Assembly (NCBI RefSeq): GCF_013267195.1
Contig: NZ_CP053941.1
Span: forward strand, 2,170,001 to 2,234,000
Length of the DNA stretch: 64,000 bases
Origin: Halorubrum salinarum
GTDB lineage: Archaea; Halobacteriota; Halobacteria; Halobacteriales; Haloferacaceae
Direction of reading: 5' to 3'
The position numbers and the translations under genes were made by a program. The stretch's first letter is position 1; every line of letters starts with the position of its first letter. The notes under the pieces were generated by a model. That model searched no databases and had not been told where the DNA came from. It saw nothing but the letters and a program-made list of their open reading frames with translations. Positions 24,996 to 34,111 of the stretch are shown piece after piece.

Positions 24996-25919
24996 TCACC
25001 CGAACTTGCCGGTGATGTAGTCCTCCACGCGCTCGCTGTGGGGGTCCTCGAACACCTGGTCCGTGTCGCCGTACTCGACCAGCTCGCCGCCCGTGAGAAA
25101 CACCGCCGTCTGGTCGGAGATGCGCGCGGCCTGTTGCATGTTGTGCGTGACGATGACGACGGTGTACTCCTCCGCGAGGTCGTCGATCAGGTCCTCGATC
25201 TTCGCGGTGGCGATCGGGTCCAGCGCCGACGCGGGCTCGTCCATCAGGATGACCTCCGGGTCGACGGAGAGGCACCGGCCGATACAGAGGCGCTGCTGTT
25301 GGCCGCCCGAGAGGCCGAGCGCGTTGTCGTCGAGTCGGTCGCTCACCTCGTCCCACAGCGCCGCGTCGCGGAGGCAGCGCTCGACCAGCTCGTCGCGCTC
25401 CTCGGCGTCGCTCCGGTTCAGCAGCCGCGCGAGGAGGCCCGTGTCGAGGTCGCCGTGCTTCTCCGGCCCGTAGGCGATGTTCTCGCGGATCGACTTCGGG
25501 AACGGGTTCGGGGACTGGAACACCATCCCGACCCGCTTTCGGAGCTCGACGAGGTTGACGCCGTCCTGGTATATCTCCTGTCCGTCCAGCTTCACCGACC
25601 CGTCGATCCGGGCGGAGCTGACGCGGTCGTTCATCCGGTTGAGACACCGGAGGAACGTCGACTTCCCGCAGCCGGAGGGGCCGATCAGCGCGGTGACGCT
25701 CTTCTCGGGGATCTCCATCGAGACGCCCTTCAGCGCGTGGTCGTCGCCGTAGTGGACGTGGAGGTCCTCGACGGCCATCTTCGCGTCGCCCGGGAACTCG
25801 TAGTCGGTCCACTCCGACCGCGTCTGCTCGGCGGTCTCGCCGGCGGTCGTCGTGAGTGGTTGGTCGCTCTCCGCCGCCGCGGTCGTGGTCTGGGTCTGTG
25901 GTGTCGTGTTCTCGCTCAT
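24996..25919 (-). CDS. pstB: Phosphate ABC transporter ATP-binding protein PstB
   Basis: A 307-residue ABC ATPase. Walker A is GPSGCGKST, the signature is LSGGQQQRL, Walker B is [13 protein letters not shown], and the switch His is in [11 protein letters not shown]. The family-typical [10 protein letters not shown] follows Walker A. The first 45 residues are an acidic, Thr-rich extension common in haloarchaeal homologues. It energises phosphate uptake through PstC-PstA. It is 6 bases downstream of pstA. Confidence 0.96.
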   Translation of the reverse strand: MSENTTPQTQTTTAAAESDQPLTTTAGETAEQTRSEWTDYEFPGDAKMAVEDLHVHYGDDHALKGVSMEIPEKSVTALIGPSGCGKSTFLRCLNRMNDRVSSARIDGSVKLDGQEIYQDGVNLVELRKRVGMVFQSPNPFPKSIRENIAYGPEKHGDLDTGLLARLLNRSDAEERDELVERCLRDAALWDEVSDRLDDNALGLSGGQQQRLCIGRCLSVDPEVILMDEPASALDPIATAKIEDLIDDLAEEYTVVIVTHNMQQAARISDQTAVFLTGGELVEYGDTDQVFEDPHSERVEDYITGKFG

Positions 25920-25925
25920 CGGTGA

Positions 25926-27554
25926 TCAGGTGTGCTTGAGCCGCCGCCGGAAGTAGTAGCGCGTCGCGATGCCGATCGCGTAGAAGGAGAGGACGACGAC
26001 GAGCAGGACCAGCGCCGTCGCCCACCGGAACTCGTCCGCGTTGCCGACGTTGCTGCTCGCGCCGACGCCGGCCGCGATGAGGGCGTACAGCTGGTACGGG
26101 AGCGCAGACGTGGCCTCCATCAGCGCCGGGTTCGCCACGAACGGCGGCGCCGTCGTGAACTGGAAGCTGCCGAGGACGTCGGCCGTCTGCGAGCCCGGGA
26201 GGAACGTCCCGCCGGCCATCGTCAGCAGGATCGGCGCCGTCTCGCCGGCGATGCGACCGACGCCGAGGATGACGCCGGTGACGACGCCCGGGAGCGCCGC
26301 CGGGAGGACGACGCTGCGGATCGTCTGCCACTTCGACACGCCGAGGGCGGCGCTCGCGTCGCGGTACTCGTCGGGGACCGAGAGCATCGCCTCGCGGGAG
26401 GTGATGACGACGAGCGGGAGCAGCATGAACCCGAGCGTGATCATCCCCGAGAGCAGCGACTTCCCGTTGCCGAACCGCGGGACGAGGAACGCGAACCCGA
26501 ACAGGCCGAAGACGATGCTCGGGGTGCTCCACAGCCCGTTGGTGGCGATCTCGACGACCTGCGTGAACCGGCCGCGGTCGGCGTACTCGGTGAGGAAGAC
26601 GGCCGCGCCGACGCCGAGCGGGACGGCGAGCACGACGGCCCCGGCGACGAGCCACAGCGTGCCGACGATGGCCGGCAACACGCCCTGGAAGTCGTTGAAC
26701 AGCGCGACGCCGTTCATCACGAACGGGACCGACGCCGGGAGGGTGACCGACGCGCCGAGGATCGTCGTCTCCGGTCCGGTCCCGAAGCCGAACTCGGCGC
26801 CGTTCAGCAGGCCGGGGAGCCCCTGAACGACCACGAAGGCGACGAGGATGAAGAGGAAGGCGACGATGGAGACCGCGTTCAGGTAGACGAGGACGTACGC
26901 GCCCATGTGCCGCCCCCGAGCGCCGAAGCCGCCGTACGCCTTCGCCGACGCCCACCCGCCGTACAGGGCGGCGAACAGCGTCGACGCGGGGATGAGGAAC
27001 TCGGCGGTGATCGCGGCCTGCTGGGCCCAGTCGAGCTCCCACACCCACTCCGGACCGATGACGCCGGTCAGGAACACGAGCCCGGTCAGCGCGAGGAGGC
27101 TCCCGAGCGGGAGCGTCGACCCGAGGTCCTCCCGCGGGAGCACGGTGAGTGCGAACGCGACGCCGCCGGCGGCGATCCCGGCGACGGCGCCGCCGGCGGT
27201 GCCGAGGCCGAGCGTCTGACTCGCGACGCCCCCGCCGACGGCGACCCACGGGACCGCGGCGCCGAAGCCCGCGACGAGCCCGGCGCTCGGGTCCGGGTCG
27301 GTCTCGACGTAGCCGAGCCGCGACCCGGCGCCGAAGGCGACCACCGCGACGCCGAGGGCGGTCAGGAGCCCCCCGAGCAGCGTCACGGTCCGGACGCCGA
27401 ACAGCGAGCCGGTGAGGCTGACGCGCTCGAACAGCGCCGCGACCGCGAGGGCGAACAGGACCGCCGAGAGGCCGACCGCCACCCCGGCGACCGCGTCCGT
27501 CTCGGTGGTCTCGGACTCGACGAGCTTCGCGTCGGTCTCGTTGGCACCGGCCAT
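25926..27554 (-). CDS. pstA: Phosphate ABC transporter permease PstA with long membrane N-terminal extension
   Basis: A 542-residue permease. The C-terminal 300 residues are the usual PstA core with the EAA-like loop (SALGVSKWQTIRSVVLPAALPG), a TM bundle and GETAPILLTMAGG. The N-terminal 230 residues contain about six extra hydrophobic segments and no recognised domain. Bacterial PstA is about half this length. The start overlaps the last base of pstC, so translation is coupled. Confidence 0.94.
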   Translation of the reverse strand: MAGANETDAKLVESETTETDAVAGVAVGLSAVLFALAVAALFERVSLTGSLFGVRTVTLLGGLLTALGVAVVAFGAGSRLGYVETDPDPSAGLVAGFGAAVPWVAVGGGVASQTLGLGTAGGAVAGIAAGGVAFALTVLPREDLGSTLPLGSLLALTGLVFLTGVIGPEWVWELDWAQQAAITAEFLIPASTLFAALYGGWASAKAYGGFGARGRHMGAYVLVYLNAVSIVAFLFILVAFVVVQGLPGLLNGAEFGFGTGPETTILGASVTLPASVPFVMNGVALFNDFQGVLPAIVGTLWLVAGAVVLAVPLGVGAAVFLTEYADRGRFTQVVEIATNGLWSTPSIVFGLFGFAFLVPRFGNGKSLLSGMITLGFMLLPLVVITSREAMLSVPDEYRDASAALGVSKWQTIRSVVLPAALPGVVTGVILGVGRIAGETAPILLTMAGGTFLPGSQTADVLGSFQFTTAPPFVANPALMEATSALPYQLYALIAAGVGASSNVGNADEFRWATALVLLVVVLSFYAIGIATRYYFRRRLKHT

Positions 27555-28684
27555 CAGACCTCACCCCCGAGCCGCTTGTGCATCCGCCACTCGATGTACT
27601 GCGCGCCGATCGAGATGACGAGGACGGTGACGAACAGGATGACGCCCGCGACGAACAGGGCGTCCATCTGGAGCCCGTCCGCCTCCCCGTAGTTCCGCGC
27701 GATGATCGAGGTCAGCGTCTCCTGGCCGTAGAAGACGTTGACGAGCGGGTCCGTGAGCCGCGGCACGCCGCGGAGCATCACCGTGGCGGCCATCGTCTCG
27801 CCGATGGCGCGGCCGACGCCGAGCAGGACCGCGGCCGACACGCCGGAGAACGCCGCCGGGAGCGTGATCGAGGTCATCGTCTGCCAGTCGGTCGTGCCCA
27901 TCGCCAGCGAGCCGCTCTTCATCGACTCGGGGACGCTGCTCAGCGCGTCCTCCGCGACGGAGACGACCGTCGGCAGCGCCATCAGGCCGACGACGATCCC
28001 GACGAACAGGTACGACCCCTGCCCGGTGGTCTGGAACTGGTCCGAGGCCCACGGGCCGAGCACGGTGAACCCGATGAACCCGTAGACGATCGAGGGGACC
28101 CCGGCGAGGATCTCGACGCCGGGCTTGACGACCTCGCGGACGGTCGGCGGGGCGATCTCGGAGAGGAACAGCGCCGCCGAGACCCCGAGCGGCGCGGCGA
28201 CGGCCGACGCGATGAGCGTCACCATCACCGTCCCGTGGATCATCGGGACCATCGAGTACCGGATCGGCGGCGAGACGGCGTCCCAGTTCGGCTGGATGAA
28301 CATCCGGATCCCGGGGACGGTGACGCCGAACACCGTCGCGCTCTCGTACCGGATCACCGGGATCGACTCCCGGAAGATGAACACGATGATCAGGCCGAGG
28401 ATGAGGATCGTCGAGGCCGTCATCATCAGCGCGACGGTGTACGCCGTCTCCTCCTGATACCGGAACCAGCCGATCCCCGCGGCGCCGAGGAAGACGACGA
28501 AGGGCACGATCGTCAGGTCGGAGACGGCGAGGAACCCGACGAGCGTGGCGAAAAGCGACAGCGTCATCGTCGCGACGATCGCCAGCGCCGGGGGTTCGGT
28601 GTCGTCGACGAACTCGCTGAGCCGTCGCAGCTGCTCGCCGAGCGCCCGACTCGCGCGCCCGCGGAGTCGGCCTACCGACGACAT
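27554..28684 (-). CDS. pstC: Phosphate ABC transporter permease PstC
   Basis: A 376-residue membrane permease. It shows the PstC core GVPSIVYGFIGFTVLGPW, the coupling loop SLAMGTTDWQTMTSITLPAAFSG, and GRAIGETMAATVMLRG. About 60 cytoplasmic residues precede the first helices. It forms the phosphate channel with PstA. It is separated from pstS by 141 bases, a gap that may hold a processing site or secondary promoter. Confidence 0.95.
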   Translation of the reverse strand: MSSVGRLRGRASRALGEQLRRLSEFVDDTEPPALAIVATMTLSLFATLVGFLAVSDLTIVPFVVFLGAAGIGWFRYQEETAYTVALMMTASTILILGLIIVFIFRESIPVIRYESATVFGVTVPGIRMFIQPNWDAVSPPIRYSMVPMIHGTVMVTLIASAVAAPLGVSAALFLSEIAPPTVREVVKPGVEILAGVPSIVYGFIGFTVLGPWASDQFQTTGQGSYLFVGIVVGLMALPTVVSVAEDALSSVPESMKSGSLAMGTTDWQTMTSITLPAAFSGVSAAVLLGVGRAIGETMAATVMLRGVPRLTDPLVNVFYGQETLTSIIARNYGEADGLQMDALFVAGVILFVTVLVISIGAQYIEWRMHKRLGGEV

Positions 28685-28825
28685 GGGTCTGTTAGCGGTG
28701 TCATCTGTGCGTGGCGTCTCTCGCAGAAGTGGAGTTCATTGTGAACGTGTGTTTCGGGGTGTAACGGCGGGGTCAGCCGGTGAACCGGCGACCCGTGGCG
28801 CGATCGAGGACCGGACTCCGGTCCG

Positions 28826-30076
28826 TTACGGCGAGATGAGGTCCTCGGTGGCGACCGCCGAGACCTTCTCTTTCATCGCTTCGAGGTCGCTGGTCGGGAG
28901 CGGGATGTAGTTGTTCCCCTCGACGAAGACGCTCTGGCCGAACTCGTTGAGGAACATGTTGACGAACGCCGCCTCGCGCGGGTCGTACCCGCCGCCGTCG
29001 GGGTTGTCCTCCTCGATGAGCGTGTACATGTGGAGGTCGCGGTTCAGCGGGTACTCGCTGTCGAAGATGGTGTTCTCCGCGTCCCGGCTGGTCTCGTACA
29101 GCGTGCCGTCGAACTCGATCGCGATGGGCGTCACTTCCGGCCCCGTGAACGCGAGCGCCATGTACGCGATGGCGCCCTCGTTCTGGGCGACGGCCTGCGC
29201 GACCTGCTGGTTCTGCCCGAAGCGCGTGTCGACGCCGGACATCGAGGCGTCGGCCTCACCGAGCATGTTCAGGCGGAACGAGGTGTCCGTCCCGGAGCCC
29301 TCGGCGCGGCCGATGACGTAGATCTCCTGGTCGTAGTCGACGCCGTCGATCTCGCTCCAGTTGGTGATCTCGTCCTGGTAGATCGCGCGGATCTCCTCGC
29401 CCGTCAGCTGACTGACGCCGGCGTCGGCGACGTCGGAGCTGATAACGACCGGCTGGCCGTCGCGCCCGACGACGTTGTCGACGACCGTGCTCTGGGCCTT
29501 CTCCTCGCTCCAGTCGAGCTCGGCCGTGATCGGGCCCGAGGAGTTGCCGATGTCGACGAGCCCCTCGGTGACGGCCTCGCAGCCGGTGCCCGAGTGGCTC
29601 AGGCCGACGGTCGTCGGGAACGGCGGCGAGGAGCGCTGCTCGCTCGGCTCGAAGCCGAACTTCGACGCGAAGTAGTCGGCGATGAGCATGTCGTCCGCGC
29701 CGTCGGCCGAGAGCTGGTTCCAGCCCGGGACCGACCCCTCGTCGTTCGACCCCCAGTACTCGCCGTCGCTCGGCGGCGCGTTGGAGTTCCAGTAGGAGCT
29801 GCCCGTGTTCGAGATGGGGTACACCGTCGAGGACCCCTCGGCGTTGAGCAGCGCCGTGCTCTGTCCGGAGCTGTCGTCGCTGCTGCCGGAGTCCCCGTCG
29901 CCGCCGTCGCTTCCGTCGCTTCCATCGCCGCCGGAACCGCCGGAGCCGCCCGAACCCCCGTCGCCGCCGTCGCTGCTGCCCCCGCAGCCCGCCAATCCGG
30001 CGGACCCGAGCGCCCCGGACGTGATGAGAACTTTCCGCCGCGACACGCCGCCGTCGACCCAGTTCCGGTCTGACAT
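28826..30076 (-). CDS. pstS: Phosphate-binding lipoprotein PstS
   Basis: A 416-residue substrate-binding protein. A Tat signal (SRRKVLITSGALG) ends in the lipobox LAGCGG. It is followed by a Gly/Ser/Asp-rich linker of about 50 residues that sets the domain off from the membrane. The phosphate-binding fold contains GSSTVYPIS, GTGCEAVTEGLVDIGNSSGP and AEGSGTDTSFRLNM. It captures phosphate outside the cell for PstCAB. It is first in the six-gene pst-phoU operon and is preceded by a clear AT-rich promoter. Confidence 0.95.
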   Translation of the reverse strand: MSDRNWVDGGVSRRKVLITSGALGSAGLAGCGGSSDGGDGGSGGSGGSGGDGSDGSDGGDGDSGSSDDSSGQSTALLNAEGSSTVYPISNTGSSYWNSNAPPSDGEYWGSNDEGSVPGWNQLSADGADDMLIADYFASKFGFEPSEQRSSPPFPTTVGLSHSGTGCEAVTEGLVDIGNSSGPITAELDWSEEKAQSTVVDNVVGRDGQPVVISSDVADAGVSQLTGEEIRAIYQDEITNWSEIDGVDYDQEIYVIGRAEGSGTDTSFRLNMLGEADASMSGVDTRFGQNQQVAQAVAQNEGAIAYMALAFTGPEVTPIAIEFDGTLYETSRDAENTIFDSEYPLNRDLHMYTLIEEDNPDGGGYDPREAAFVNMFLNEFGQSVFVEGNNYIPLPTSDLEAMKEKVSAVATEDLISP

Positions 30077-30109
30077 CGAGTGGAGACAGGAAGTAGTGTA
30101 TTAAACTGG

Positions 30110-30118
30110 TTTATATTT
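30110..30118 (-). promoter_or_regulatory. TATA box of the pst operon
   Basis: TTTATATTT on the plus strand (AAATATAAA on the coding strand) is centred about 38 bases before the pstS start codon. It gives a predicted short leader of about 10 bases. It sits in a 200-base AT-rich region shared with the divergent gene at 30278, which has its own candidate TATA element CATAAATA at 30229-30236. Confidence 0.6.
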
Positions 30119-30164
30119 CTGATATGTCGGTATCCGTGGCAGGGTAGAGGCGTCTGTAGATCCC

Positions 30165-30177
30165 ATATTAGTAATAT
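30165..30177. promoter_or_regulatory. AT-rich dyad upstream of pstS
   Basis: ATATTAGTAATAT is a perfect 6-base inverted repeat around a single G. It lies about 50 bases upstream of the pstS TATA box, between divergent promoters. It is a candidate site for a phosphate-responsive regulator such as the AbrB-PhoU protein of this operon. No experimental consensus is assumed. Confidence 0.4.
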
Positions 30178-30277
30178 CGAGTTCAATAGAATATATAGAC
30201 AAATATAGCGCTTTACTGGCTTCTATCGCATAAATACGTATCTGACCGAAGGTATTACTCCGCCGCGTCGAAAACGG

Positions 30278-31249
30278 ATGGACATGTCTCGACCCGCGAC
30301 AGAAGACGTTTCAGTCGACGTACTTGTCGACGAGGTCTCCGATCGAGTCGATGCGGATCCGGAGTCGATCCGCCGTCGGCTCGACCCCGTCACCGACGAC
30401 GGGACCGTGACGGCCGCTGCCTTCGAGTCGACCGTCACGGACGTGTCGCAGATCCTCGCCACCGCCGAGACCCGCGTCGACCTCGCGACGCGCGCTCACG
30501 AGGACGCGACCGCGGCCGCCGACGACGCGCCCGACCTCGACGTCGTCGAGGTCCGCAGGCGGGCGTTCGGGGCGCGGCTCGACGACCTCCGGGCGGAGGT
30601 CAAGGCGCTCGGCGACGACCTCGCGGCGGCCAGGGCGGACCCCGAGTCGCCGATGGACGTGTACCGCGCCGCGGTCGACCTCCACGAGGTGACGACCGGC
30701 GCACAGGACGTGGTCCGGGTCGCCCACGACCTCGAAACCGAACTCGAGGCGTTCGAGGCGTGGCTCTCTTCCGCGAACCGCCGCCACGACGGCCTCGTCG
30801 ACGAGGTCGAGGCCGCCGAGGAGTCCGCCGAGTCCCTCGCGGAGACCGTCGACCGGCTCCGGGCCGCCGAGGCGCCCGACCCGGAGCGCCGGTTCGACGC
30901 GGGCGTCCAGGCGCGCGTCCTCGACCTCGTCGTCGCCGACCTCCGCGCCGAGGCGGAGGATCTCCGCGCGTGGGCCGAGCGCGACGGCGTCGCCTTCCCC
31001 GACGGCGTCCACGCGCGGCTCGACGGCCTCGCGGCCGAGGTGACCGCGAGCGCCTCGGCGCTCGCCGACGGTCCGGAGCCGGACGACCGGTTCGCGGCGC
31101 GGCTCGACGCCCTCGACGCGGAGCTCGGCACCGTCGAGCCGCCGGTCGCGTGGAGCCGCGTCGACGGCGCGGTCGCGGAGGCGCGGGCGGCGCTGTCGAC
31201 CGACGAGCGGGACGGTCACCGGGGCTCGGTCGCCGGAACCGCCGAGTGA
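30278..31249 (+). CDS. Halo-transducer-like coiled-coil protein
   Basis: A 323-residue soluble acidic protein, almost entirely helical with heptad-rich stretches. The N-terminal 90 residues (VDEVSDRVDADPESIRRRLD, TVTDVSQILATAETRVD) resemble proteins annotated in haloarchaea as halo transducer or HTR-like. It has no methyl-accepting signalling hairpin and no membrane segment, so a chemotaxis role is doubtful. A second ATG two codons in (30284) is equally possible. It is divergent from pstS and shares its control region. Confidence 0.6.
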   Translation: MDMSRPATEDVSVDVLVDEVSDRVDADPESIRRRLDPVTDDGTVTAAAFESTVTDVSQILATAETRVDLATRAHEDATAAADDAPDLDVVEVRRRAFGARLDDLRAEVKALGDDLAAARADPESPMDVYRAAVDLHEVTTGAQDVVRVAHDLETELEAFEAWLSSANRRHDGLVDEVEAAEESAESLAETVDRLRAAEAPDPERRFDAGVQARVLDLVVADLRAEAEDLRAWAERDGVAFPDGVHARLDGLAAEVTASASALADGPEPDDRFAARLDALDAELGTVEPPVAWSRVDGAVAEARAALSTDERDGHRGSVAGTAE

Positions 31250-31399
31250 CGACGACCGGCCCGTCCGCCGTCGACCGGGCTGGTCGCTCCGTCGCGCCCG
31301 ATCGCTGTGACTGCCCCCGAACGAGACCGATCCCGCCGACGCGAACCGGCCCCGTCGCGGCCCCGTACCTTTTCCATCCGGGCGCGCGTCCGGGTCGGC

Positions 31400-31987
31400 A
31401 TGACGCGGATCTCGTCGCTCGCCGCCCGATCGCTCGCGAACTTCGTCGAGGGGCTGGTCGTCGCGGTCCCCCGACTGCTCTCGGGACTGATCTTCCTCGC
31501 GCTGGCGTACGCCACGGTCCGGGTCGTCCTCGCGCTCGTCCGGCGGTCGATCGGGCGGCTGTACGTCGGCGACCGCGAACTGGTCGGCGACCTGATCGTC
31601 ACACTCGTCTCCATTTTCCTCTGGTTCGGCGTCGCGCTCACGTTCCTCAAGGTGCTCGGCATGGGCGACATCGCGGCGAGTCTGGGCACCGCCGTCGGCT
31701 TCATCGCCCTGGGGGTCTCCTACGCGCTCTCCGAGATGATCGAGGACACGGTCGCGGGCGTCTACCTCCTGCGCGACCCCGACTTCAACGTCGGCTATCG
31801 CGTCGAGGCGAAGGGCGTCACCGGCACCGTCGCCGCCATCGAACTCCGGAAGACGCGGATCGACACCGACGCCGGCGACCGGATCGTGGTGGCGAACCGC
31901 GAGATAGAGCCGCGGTGGACCCACGACGTGCCCGCGGAGGCCGGGGACGGCGCGACGGGCGACGACGCCGCGTCGACGGCCGACTGA
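31400..31987 (+). CDS. Short MscS-type mechanosensitive channel protein
   Basis: A 195-residue membrane protein. Three hydrophobic segments are followed by the MscS pore-helix-like run GDIAASLGTAVGFIALGVSYALSEMIEDTVAGVYLL and then a short beta domain (VGYRVEAKGVTGTVAAIELRKT). The large C-terminal vestibule domain of full MscS is absent, so it is a minimal form. It should gate on membrane tension and help survive osmotic downshift. An acidic tail ends the protein. The start is the ATG at 31400, just before the first hydrophobic segment. Confidence 0.75.
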   Translation: MTRISSLAARSLANFVEGLVVAVPRLLSGLIFLALAYATVRVVLALVRRSIGRLYVGDRELVGDLIVTLVSIFLWFGVALTFLKVLGMGDIAASLGTAVGFIALGVSYALSEMIEDTVAGVYLLRDPDFNVGYRVEAKGVTGTVAAIELRKTRIDTDAGDRIVVANREIEPRWTHDVPAEAGDGATGDDAASTAD

Positions 31988-32071
31988 CGCGGGCGGCGGT
32001 CGACGGATTCCCGACGAGCGGCGTGCCCTCTCCCAAAGCTTATCTCTCAGCTACGAAACCAAACTCCCGCT

Positions 32072-32422
32072 ATGTCGACACCAGCCACTGACACCGGGAA
32101 CGGTCGCGTCGACGGCGACACGACGTTGGCGGCGCTCTCTCACGCGTCGGCGCTGTTCGCCTCCTTCCTCGGGCCGATCCTGTTCCTGATCCTCGCGGAC
32201 GACGACGACGAGCTCGTCAAGCAGAACGCGAAGAACTCGCTGAACTTCCAGATCGTCGTCTTCGCCGCGCTCATGCTCGCCGCCGTGCTGAGCTTCGTGT
32301 TCGTCGGGCTCCTGCTGTTCCCGGTCATCGCAATCGTCGACCTGGTCTTGGTCCTCGTCGCGACGGTGAAAGCGAACGACGGGCAGGTCTACTCGTACCC
32401 GTTCACGCCGGACATCGTCTGA
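32072..32422 (+). CDS. DUF4870 family membrane protein
   Basis: A 116-residue protein. It begins with LAALSHASALFASFLGPILF, continues with DELVKQNAKNSLNFQIVVFA, and ends with a second and third hydrophobic segment. This is the DUF4870/Tic20-like pattern, in which a charged loop with KxNAxxxLNFQ lies between helices. The function is unknown. It is preceded by an AT-rich stretch with a likely TATA element near 32038. Confidence 0.85.
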   Translation: MSTPATDTGNGRVDGDTTLAALSHASALFASFLGPILFLILADDDDELVKQNAKNSLNFQIVVFAALMLAAVLSFVFVGLLLFPVIAIVDLVLVLVATVKANDGQVYSYPFTPDIV

Positions 32423-32537
32423 GGTCGTCGTCCGGCACGTCTTCTCGCCGGAGTCGGGGCGTTCGAGCAAGAAGCCGGTTGAGAACGACCGCCTCCGATC
32501 AGGAGGCTCGTAGCGGCGGCGTATTTCCCCGACGGCG

Positions 32538-33908
32538 TTACGCCGCACCGATCCAGTCGTCGAACGCAGACGATCCCGTCACCCGCACGTTCGTAACCAT
32601 GTTCGTGTGGCCCGCACCGCAGTACTCGCGACAGACTCCGGCGTACTCGCCGGAACCACTCGGTGTCACCACGTCGGTGAACCGCTCGATCCCTGGATAG
32701 ATGTCGTACACGAGTTCGGGGTCAGAGTCCGGGACGTGTAGTCTGTGGTGAACGTCTTCGCTTTTGAGGCCGAACGCTACCGGCCGATCAACGGGGACGA
32801 CGAGTTCCTCTCGGCCCGTCACACCGTACTGCGGGTAACTGAACCGGAATTCATACTGCCTCGCCGTCACTTCGACGATCAGCAGGTCGTCCACCCCGCG
32901 CGGCCGCAGGTACGGGTTGCGTCCGTCGTGGGGCTCTCCGTCACCCGATGCGGTCACGGTCACCGTATTCCCCTCGACCGACGCCGTGTCCGCGTCCACG
33001 TGAACGAACTCCGACTCGTCGATGGCCCCGACAACGCGGGGACCGGCCACTCCGTCGTCTCCGCCGGTATAGTGTTCTCCCCACTCTTCGGGGAGCGCGT
33101 CGACTACCGGCCGCGTCGACGCTTCCCCCTCCGGGAATCCGACGGCCAGTTTTGTTTCGACGCTCGGCCCACCGATCGAATCGCCGACGGCAACTCCCCA
33201 GGCGGCCGCCCGAGCGCCGGGCACGAACCGCGTTTCGGGCCCGAAGGCGTCTCCGTTCAACGGGACGGCGACCGACCGCAGCGCGTCGGCCTCTACGGCG
33301 TCGACGACCGATTCGACCGCGGCCCGTTCGGTCGTCGTCGCGGTCGAACCCTCAGTCGACTCGCCCTCGATCACGCGGCGCACCAATTCCCGCGGCGAAA
33401 GCGAGAGCGAGTCGTCCGCCCGAGCCAGTAGCAGCCGACGACCGTCGATCGCAACGACGCCGTCGTCGACCGAGTAGAGGTCGAACGCGCCGATCTGCTC
33501 ACTGCTGCCTTCGAGCCCCGAGACGGCCGATTCGAACGAGCCGTCACCGGGGGCCGTCAGCTCGACCAACGTCCCGTCCGATACTACCACCGCGTCGGCG
33601 AGCGACCCGAGGTCGATATCGAGCGACATTGGGATCGCCGCGTCCAGGCGCCTGAGATACGCCATCGACTCCTTGACTCCGCTGAGGTCGTTCGGCGAGA
33701 ACGTCCGAACCACGAGCGCCTCGGCGTCGTACTCGTCGATGTCGATCCGCGCGAGGCCCGTCGAGAGCCGTGAACGCGTCTCCGAAGCGGAGTCGTCGCC
33801 GCTCGCGCCCCCCTGATCGTCTACCGCGTCGATCCACTCGGTGGAACAGCCGGCGAGGGACGCCGTCACCGACACACCGACAGCGCCCAGCAGTTGCCGT
33901 CGTTTCAT
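32538..33908 (-). CDS. Lipoprotein with unknown N-terminal domain and C-terminal CuA (cytochrome oxidase subunit II-like) domain
   Basis: A 456-residue protein with a Tat-type lipoprotein signal (MKRRQLLGAVGVSV to SLAGC, lipid on Cys21). Residues 30-310 form an unrecognised domain. The last 120 residues match the extracellular domain of cytochrome oxidase subunit II: ARQYEFRFSYP, SEDVHHRLHVPD with the first His ligand, then CREYCGAGHTNM, which carries the complete CuA set of Cys, Glu, Cys, His and Met. No COX1 gene is next to it. It may be an electron shuttle or a sensor at the outer membrane face. Base composition is somewhat less GC-rich than neighbouring genes. Confidence 0.75.
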   Translation of the reverse strand: MKRRQLLGAVGVSVTASLAGCSTEWIDAVDDQGGASGDDSASETRSRLSTGLARIDIDEYDAEALVVRTFSPNDLSGVKESMAYLRRLDAAIPMSLDIDLGSLADAVVVSDGTLVELTAPGDGSFESAVSGLEGSSEQIGAFDLYSVDDGVVAIDGRRLLLARADDSLSLSPRELVRRVIEGESTEGSTATTTERAAVESVVDAVEADALRSVAVPLNGDAFGPETRFVPGARAAAWGVAVGDSIGGPSVETKLAVGFPEGEASTRPVVDALPEEWGEHYTGGDDGVAGPRVVGAIDESEFVHVDADTASVEGNTVTVTASGDGEPHDGRNPYLRPRGVDDLLIVEVTARQYEFRFSYPQYGVTGREELVVPVDRPVAFGLKSEDVHHRLHVPDSDPELVYDIYPGIERFTDVVTPSGSGEYAGVCREYCGAGHTNMVTNVRVTGSSAFDDWIGAA

Positions 33909-34012
33909 ACAGATCTGCCCGTGGATCGCCTAACGGACCGCCGAGTAAAAAGAATTAGTCAAAAAACCGAGTAATTTTTTAAATCTGTCATTTCTACAAC
34001 CGTCATGTTCGC

Positions 34013-34082
34013 CACGCAGTTCGGTCGGTGCCGCGACAACTGCGTGAGGCGTTACGGGACCGAACTGACGAACCCGTAACGC
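34013..34082. repeat. Three overlapping perfect inverted repeats that exclude each other
   Basis: Stem A pairs CACGCAGTT (34013-34021) with AACTGCGTG (34038-34046). Stem B pairs CAGTTCGGTC (34017-34026) with GACCGAACTG (34058-34067). Stem C pairs GCGTTACGGG (34049-34058) with CCCGTAACGC (34073-34082). All three are perfect. B shares bases with both A and C, so an RNA could form either A plus C or B alone. The block lies between the divergent CuA lipoprotein gene and the small membrane protein gene at 34112. Confidence 0.6.
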
Positions 34083-34111
34083 TTTGTCGGAAGCGGGTGT
34101 CCTCCCACCCG

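Noticed and set aside
24991-27564. Very long minus-strand frame running through the pstB-pstA region into phoU
   Set aside because: It is a GC-driven shadow, rich in Arg and Pro; only its last 223 codons (PhoU) are real.
29880-29990. Short tandem repeats in the pstS linker as a CRISPR or microsatellite
   Set aside because: They encode a Gly/Ser/Asp-rich linker in frame after the lipobox; no spacers or leader are present.
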